Shown piece after piece: positions 7,275 through 11,038 of a DNA stretch of 11,038 bases (the stretch's first letter is position 1; each line of letters opens with the position of its first letter). A model generated the notes under the pieces. That model saw only the letters and a list, made by a program, of their open reading frames with translations, was not told where the DNA came from and did no database searches. The stretch is from DASPNH01 sp035626675 (GTDB lineage Bacteria; Desulfobacterota; Binatia; UBA1149; CAITLU01), in assembly GCA_035626675.1 (NCBI GenBank), contig DASPNH010000194.1, positions 1 through 11,038 of the forward strand, read 5' to 3'. A program made the position numbers and the translations under genes.

Positions 7275-8429
7275 ATGCGCGCCGCGCTGCTGCCTTTCGC
7301 TCGCGTGGTCATCGACGAGCAGGCCGAGCAGGCGGCAGTCTCGGTCCTGCGCTCGGGCTGGATCTCGCAAGGGCCGGTCACGCAGCGCTTCGAATCGCGC
7401 ATGGCCGCCTACGTGGGCGCCCCTCACGCCATCGCCGTCTCTTCGTGCACCGCCGGACTGCATCTGCTGCTGCGCGCTGCCGGCGTCGGCGCGGGCGACG
7501 AGGTCATCGTGCCTGCGATGACGTTCCCGGCCACGGCCAATGCCGTCCTTCACGCGGGGGCCAGGCCCGTGATCGCCGACGTGGAGGCTTCGAGCCTGTC
7601 GCTCGATGCCGCCAGCGTCGCCGAGCGCATCACCGCACGCACGCGTGCCATCCTGGCCGTGCACTTTGCCGGCATGCCATGCGACATGGCCGCGCTCGGC
7701 GATCTGGCGCGCAGCCGCGGCATCGTGATCCTGGAGGATGCCGCGCATGCCATGGGCGCCAGCCTCGGCGGCAAGCGAGCAGGATGCCTCGGCGACGGCG
7801 CCGCCTTCAGCTTCTACGCCACCAAGAACCTGACCACGGGCGACGGCGGCATGGTCACCACGCACGACGAAGAGTGGGCCGCGCGCATGCGCATCGAGCG
7901 GCTGCACGGCATCGACGTCGATGCGAGCCAGCGCTCGGGCTCCACCTATACGCACTGGGAGGCGGTCGCTCTCGGCTTCAAGTACAACATGACCGACATC
8001 GAGGCGGCCCTCGGCCTGGCCCAGCTCGATCACATCGATGCGATGCTGGAGTGCCGGCGCCAGCTCGACCGCCGCTACCGCGATGCGCTCGCTTCGTGCG
8101 ACGCGCTCGAGCTTCTGGCCGAGCGCGAGGGCGCCATCGGCTCCGCGCATCTGTTCGTCGTGCGCATCGTGCCCGGCGCCTTGCGCATCGACCGCGACCA
8201 GATGCTGCGCGCACTGCTGGCCGAGAACATCGCCATCGGCGTGCACTTCCGCGCGCTTCCCGCGCACCGGTTCTTCCGCGAGCAGGGCATGACGGCCGCG
8301 GACGCGCCGGTTGCGATGGAGGCCTCCGAGCGCGTCTTCTCGCTGCCGCTCGACGGAGCCCTGACCGAGCACGAGCAGGACGACGTGATCGCCGCGCTGC
8401 TCCGGATCGTCGCCTACTACCGGGCCTGA
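7275..8429 (+). CDS. DegT/DnrJ/EryC1/StrS family PLP-dependent sugar aminotransferase
   Basis: This 384-residue protein has the normal length for the family, which transfers an amino group from an amino acid (often glutamate) to a keto-sugar nucleotide in the cytoplasm. The N-terminus has the family pattern (SGWISQGPVTQRFESRMAAY, 27-46). SSCTAGLHLLL (56-66) forms the cofactor phosphate region. D155 in ILEDAAHAMGA should contact the pyridine nitrogen, and K184 in SFYATKNLTTGDGGMV is the Schiff-base lysine. The HGIDVDA (211-217) and LGFKYNMTDIEAALGLAQL (233-251) blocks are most like the ArnB/PseC/perosamine-synthase side of the family. The start is set by a perfect ribosome site. It is the first gene of a three-gene operon with an acyltransferase (gap 9 bases) and a Rieske oxygenase. 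The next gene favours a WecE/FdtB-like role making a 4- or 3-amino sugar nucleotide, but sugar and position cannot be read from sequence. Confidence 0.93.
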   Translation: MRAALLPFARVVIDEQAEQAAVSVLRSGWISQGPVTQRFESRMAAYVGAPHAIAVSSCTAGLHLLLRAAGVGAGDEVIVPAMTFPATANAVLHAGARPVIADVEASSLSLDAASVAERITARTRAILAVHFAGMPCDMAALGDLARSRGIVILEDAAHAMGASLGGKRAGCLGDGAAFSFYATKNLTTGDGGMVTTHDEEWAARMRIERLHGIDVDASQRSGSTYTHWEAVALGFKYNMTDIEAALGLAQLDHIDAMLECRRQLDRRYRDALASCDALELLAEREGAIGSAHLFVVRIVPGALRIDRDQMLRALLAENIAIGVHFRALPAHRFFREQGMTAADAPVAMEASERVFSLPLDGALTEHEQDDVIAALLRIVAYYRA

Positions 8430-8438
8430 GCGATCCCG

Positions 8439-9452
8439 ATGAGCATTGCACTTCGCGTGGACTGGGAGGACGGCGAGCCCCGAGCGCAGGCGCTGGACGT
8501 GCTCCTGACCCGCGAACCCAACCTCGTCTACCGCAACTTCGCGCCGGTCGAAGGCGAGGGCGGCGGTGCGGCGGCGCTGCAGCGCGGTCTGTGGACCCGC
8601 AAGGGACACCGCGTGCTGGTCGTGCGTGAAGCCGGCGGCGATCCGGTGGCCGCGCTCAAGGTGCAGGAGCGAGAGTTCGAGTCCTCGCACTTCGGCATGC
8701 CGGTCCATGCCATCGACGTTCCGCTGGCGTGCGCGGACGACGCCACGCGGCTGAGCGCGCTGCGAATCGCCTACGCCGAGGCGCTCGATGCGCTGCGTGC
8801 TCAGGCAGCGGCGCATGTCATGACCCAGGTCTCGACGCAGGACAGGGCAGGGTGCCGCGCCGTGCAGGAGCAAGGCTGTTTCCACGTCGGCACGCGCATC
8901 TCCTGGATGGCGCCCCTTACCGGCGTGCGCCAGCCCCACCAGCTTCCCGCCGGTCTTCGCATCGAGCGCTACGAGCACGACGCGATCGCGACGCTGCCGC
9001 AATCTTCGTGGGAGCGGCTCCTGGAGTACTGCGGTCATGCCTTCGATCGCGGGCCCTTCATCTTCGACATGGACGTGGATGCCGGGCTTGCCGCATCGCT
9101 CTACCAGATCTGGACGCGCAAGGCGCTGAGCGGTGAATGGTCGCACGTGCTGCTGGTGGTGCGCGACGGCGAGGAGGTGGTGGCCTTCAACGCCATGCTG
9201 CTGCTGCCCGAGCTGTCGCAGGCGGCGGGCGTGGGCGTGCTGGGTCGTGGCATCGGTGCCTCGCTCCCACAGTATCGCGGTCTTTTCACGGCGCTGCAGA
9301 AGGAGAGCGCCGCGGTACGACCCTTGGGCGCCGGCTATCTCGAGAACGAGGCCCAGTCGGCCACCGTCGGCAGCATCAACGTGTTCGGCCGCCTCGGCCA
9401 CCCATGCCTGCGCTCGACCGCCAGCTTCCATCGCTCGCTGTCGCGGCGTTGA
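8439..9452 (+). CDS. GNAT-like N-acyltransferase, possibly acting on an amino-sugar nucleotide (WecD-like)
   Basis: This is a 337-residue cytoplasmic protein. The segment FESSHFGMPVHAIDVP (80-95) resembles the N-terminal signature of TDP-fucosamine acetyltransferase (WecD/RffC), where a short [WDE]-x-FFG-type motif opens the first half. The C-terminal half has GNAT features: a strand pair (WSHVLLVVRDGEEVVAFNAML, about 235-253), a weak acyl-CoA loop (GRGIGASLPQYRGLFTAL, 269-286) and the terminal N-x-hydrophobic-x2-R-L-G pattern (GSINVFGRLGH, 311-321). The Arg/Gly loop is not canonical, so acyl-CoA use is probable rather than certain. It lies 9 bases after the aminotransferase and 30 before the Rieske gene, in one transcription unit. 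With the aminotransferase it matches a WecE/WecD-type step in which the new amine is acylated. No strong ribosome site precedes the ATG, so coupling to the upstream gene is likely. Confidence 0.72.
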   Translation: MSIALRVDWEDGEPRAQALDVLLTREPNLVYRNFAPVEGEGGGAAALQRGLWTRKGHRVLVVREAGGDPVAALKVQEREFESSHFGMPVHAIDVPLACADDATRLSALRIAYAEALDALRAQAAAHVMTQVSTQDRAGCRAVQEQGCFHVGTRISWMAPLTGVRQPHQLPAGLRIERYEHDAIATLPQSSWERLLEYCGHAFDRGPFIFDMDVDAGLAASLYQIWTRKALSGEWSHVLLVVRDGEEVVAFNAMLLLPELSQAAGVGVLGRGIGASLPQYRGLFTALQKESAAVRPLGAGYLENEAQSATVGSINVFGRLGHPCLRSTASFHRSLSRR

Positions 9453-9482
9453 CCCGGGCCTGCTGCCAAGCTACCGGCGACC

Positions 9483-10631
9483 ATGGATCACGCCACGCAG
9501 GTTGCGCTGCTGCGCCGTGCCTTCGCGATGCTCGACGATGGCAGCACGGATATGGCCGATGCGCCCTACGTCAACCGCGTCCAGACCTACACCGACGTAC
9601 GGCGTCTGGAGGATGAGCGCCAGCTCCTGTTTGGCCAGGAGCCGCTGCTGATCGCACTCTCTTCCGATCTTCCTGCGCCCGGCACCTACTGGACCAGCAG
9701 TGAAGGCGAGGTTCCGCTCCTGCTGACGCGCGACAAGAGCGGCAGCGTGCGCGCGCTGGCCAACGTGTGCCGGCATCGCGGAGCGCGCGTGGCGGCAGGT
9801 GCGGGAAAGGCATCGCGCTGGACGTGTCCGTACCACGGCTGGACCTACGACGAAGGCGGGTCGCTGGTGTCGATGCCGTGCCGCGAAGGCTTCGAGGGCA
9901 TCGACAGCGCCACGCTCGGGCTGCGCAGCCTGCCGGTATGCGAGCGCCACGGCATGATCTTCGTGATTCCCCGCGCCGGCGGCGATGCCATCGACGTCGA
10001 CGCGCACCTGGCAGGCGCCCAGCACGAGCTGGCCGCGTTCGGTCTGGCCGGCTACGTCCCGTTCGCGCGCAGCGTGACCACGCCGGCCATGAACTGGAAG
10101 CTGACGGTCGACACCTTTCTCGAGGCCTACCATGTTCCCTCGCTGCACCGTCAGACCCTGGGGCCGCTGATCCTGGGATCGCCGGCGCTGTGGGATCGCT
10201 TCGGCCGCGGCGGTCGTCTGGTCGCGATCCGCAAATCGGTGCACGGGATGCGCAGCAAGCCCGAAGATCAGTGGACGCTGCTCGAGCACGCGACCATTCT
10301 CTACCAGCTCTTCCCCAACGTCGTGCTCATCTATCAGGGCGATCACGTCGAGCTCATCCAGGCCTATCCGGGCGCCTCGCCGGATTGCGCCACCGTCGTC
10401 TTCAGCCTGTATACGCCCGGCGCCGTCGCCGACGAGAAGAGCCGGCGCTACTTCCAGGCCAACTTCGAGCTGCTCGTGGGCACGGTGTGCCGAGAGGACT
10501 TCGTCATCGGTGAACAGGCGCAGCGCGGGTTCCACTCGGGCGCGCAGGACAGCATCATCTACGGACGCAACGAGCCGGGCCTGGCGCACTACCACCGCAT
10601 GCTGAACGCGTCGTTGGGACGCTTGGGCTGA
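9483..10631 (+). CDS. Rieske-type ring-hydroxylating oxygenase, alpha subunit
   Basis: This 382-residue enzyme has both catalytic parts of a Rieske non-heme iron oxygenase. The [2Fe-2S] domain shows C96-x-H98-x16-C115-x2-H118. The catalytic domain has NWKLTVDTFLEAYHVPSLH (204-222), with H217 and H222 as iron ligands and D339 (CREDFVIGEQAQRG) as the likely third ligand. E214 sits where naphthalene dioxygenase has its bridging Asp; a Glu there is known from the carnitine/glycine-betaine oxygenase branch (CntA, GbcA), so dealkylation or hydroxylation of a small amine-containing or sugar-type substrate is as plausible as arene attack. Such enzymes need a separate reductase, and none is visible in the window. 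It is the last gene of the operon, 30 bases after the acyltransferase. The ATG at 9483 has only a poor ribosome site. The family call is secure; the substrate is unknown. Confidence 0.93.
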   Translation: MDHATQVALLRRAFAMLDDGSTDMADAPYVNRVQTYTDVRRLEDERQLLFGQEPLLIALSSDLPAPGTYWTSSEGEVPLLLTRDKSGSVRALANVCRHRGARVAAGAGKASRWTCPYHGWTYDEGGSLVSMPCREGFEGIDSATLGLRSLPVCERHGMIFVIPRAGGDAIDVDAHLAGAQHELAAFGLAGYVPFARSVTTPAMNWKLTVDTFLEAYHVPSLHRQTLGPLILGSPALWDRFGRGGRLVAIRKSVHGMRSKPEDQWTLLEHATILYQLFPNVVLIYQGDHVELIQAYPGASPDCATVVFSLYTPGAVADEKSRRYFQANFELLVGTVCREDFVIGEQAQRGFHSGAQDSIIYGRNEPGLAHYHRMLNASLGRLG

Positions 10632-10653
10632 CGCGATCCGGCTCGCGCTTTTC
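10632..10653 (+). terminator. Weak candidate terminator after the Rieske gene
   Basis: Directly after the TGA, CGCGA (10632-10636) can pair with TCGCG (10643-10647) around a six-base loop, followed by CTTTTC. The stem is only five pairs and the T run four, so efficiency is doubtful, but its place between two convergent genes suits a terminator. Confidence 0.35.
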
Positions 10654-10781
10654 AGTATCGCGAATGACACGATCGCACGTCTGGCGTGCTTTGGGATTGC
10701 CAGCCGAGTCCGAGAGCGTCCGCCAACCAGGCCGCTGACGTCGCACGGCTGGTGTAACTCGTTCAGCCGCGGCTTGCAGCT

Positions 10782-11038
10782 TCAGGATTCGGGATCCACG
10801 ACCCAGGTCTCGCCGTGCAGATGCTGGCCGCCGGTGACATCGAGCGTTGCGCCGGTCATCCACGATGACGCCGGTGAGGCCAGGAATACGATCGCGGACG
10901 CCACCTCTTCGACGGTGCCCAGACGTCCCATGGGCAGAGTCGAGGCGCGCGTGACGACGCCGGGATCGTACGCGGCGGTGAAGCCGGAGGCCTGGATCGG
11001 CCCTGGCGCCACGGCATTGATGCGGATTCCATGGCGGG
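10782..11038 (-). CDS. Short-chain dehydrogenase/reductase (SDR), C-terminal part (5' end outside window)
   Basis: Read leftwards from the window edge, the frame begins within the classical SDR segment GIRINAVAPGPIQ, continues through PMGRLGTVEEVASAIVFLAS and SSWMTGATLDVTGGQHL, and stops at TGA (complement of 10782-10784). These are the standard end blocks of SDR oxidoreductases: the N-A/V-A/V-x-P-G substrate-loop motif, the G-R-x-G/x-x-E-(V/I)-A helix and the TG-x-x-x-x-x-x-G-G strand. The catalytic Tyr-x3-Lys and cofactor-binding Gly motif lie outside the window. About 85 residues are visible, roughly the last third of a usual 250-residue enzyme. It converges on the Rieske gene with about 150 bases between stops, so co-regulation with the sugar operon is not implied. 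A keto/alcohol NAD(P)-dependent oxidoreductase role is certain only at family level. Confidence 0.92.
   Translation of the reverse strand, partial: RHGIRINAVAPGPIQASGFTAAYDPGVVTRASTLPMGRLGTVEEVASAIVFLASPASSWMTGATLDVTGGQHLHGETWVVDPES

Noticed and set aside
7026..9431. 801-residue minus-strand open frame antisense to the aminotransferase and acyltransferase
   Set aside because: The plus strand carries the PLP lysine motif and GNAT-like motifs; the minus frame is the typical His/Arg/Gly/Val-rich shadow of GC-rich codons.
9471..10670. 399-residue minus-strand open frame antisense to the Rieske gene
   Set aside because: The plus strand has the full Rieske and iron-binding motifs; the antisense product has no recognisable features.
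10745..10780. CGGCTG/CAGCCG inverted repeat as terminator for the SDR gene
   Set aside because: A six-base stem with a twelve-base loop and no following T run on the minus strand is too weak to call.

Overview
The window is a GC-rich piece of bacterial chromosome or metagenomic contig with dense, operon-like gene packing. The codon use is strongly GC-biased, and TTA, CTA and TCA are so rare that long antisense frames stay open. The mix of genes (a glycine-repeat secreted protein, tandem HTTM/vitamin-K-carboxylase-like membrane proteins, a Rieske oxygenase beside sugar-aminotransferase genes, a very long membrane protein) fits an uncultured deltaproteobacterial-type, Myxococcota-like or Planctomycetota-like organism. 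Nothing in the sequence fixes the taxon.

Layout, left to right. (1) Positions 3-365, plus strand: the 3' end of a glycine-rich repeat protein, closed by a textbook intrinsic terminator at 388-421. (2) Positions 604-4572, plus strand: a compact three-gene operon. Two tandem paralogous HTTM-domain membrane proteins overlap by an ATGA junction. After 25 bases comes a membrane-anchored protein with a coiled coil, beta-type repeats and a Pro/Ala-rich tail. (3) Minus strand from 7044 downwards: a large polytopic membrane protein with a TPR-like tail. Its frame has no stop before 3559, so as sequenced it runs antisense through the whole repeat-protein gene. (4) Positions 7045-7274: a divergent intergenic region with an extended inverted repeat and two near-identical 12-bp elements exactly 42 bp apart. 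(5) Positions 7275-10631, plus strand: a three-gene operon of a DegT/DnrJ/EryC1/StrS-type PLP aminotransferase, a WecD-like GNAT acyltransferase and a Rieske-type oxygenase alpha subunit. (6) Minus strand, 10782 to the right edge: the C-terminal part of a short-chain dehydrogenase/reductase converging on the Rieske gene.

Two modules look functionally coherent. The HTTM pair and its anchored beta-repeat partner look like a cell-envelope modification unit. The HTTM proteins keep the lysine that aligns with the vitamin-K base of human gamma-glutamyl carboxylase but seem to lack its neighbouring histidine, so they may do related but different chemistry. The aminotransferase/acyltransferase/Rieske set looks like a small pathway that makes an amino group on a sugar nucleotide, acylates it, and then oxidises the product or a related compound. 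The pairing of a Rieske oxygenase with a WecE/WecD-like pair is the least ordinary gene combination here. Both functional readings are inferences from family membership and gene order.
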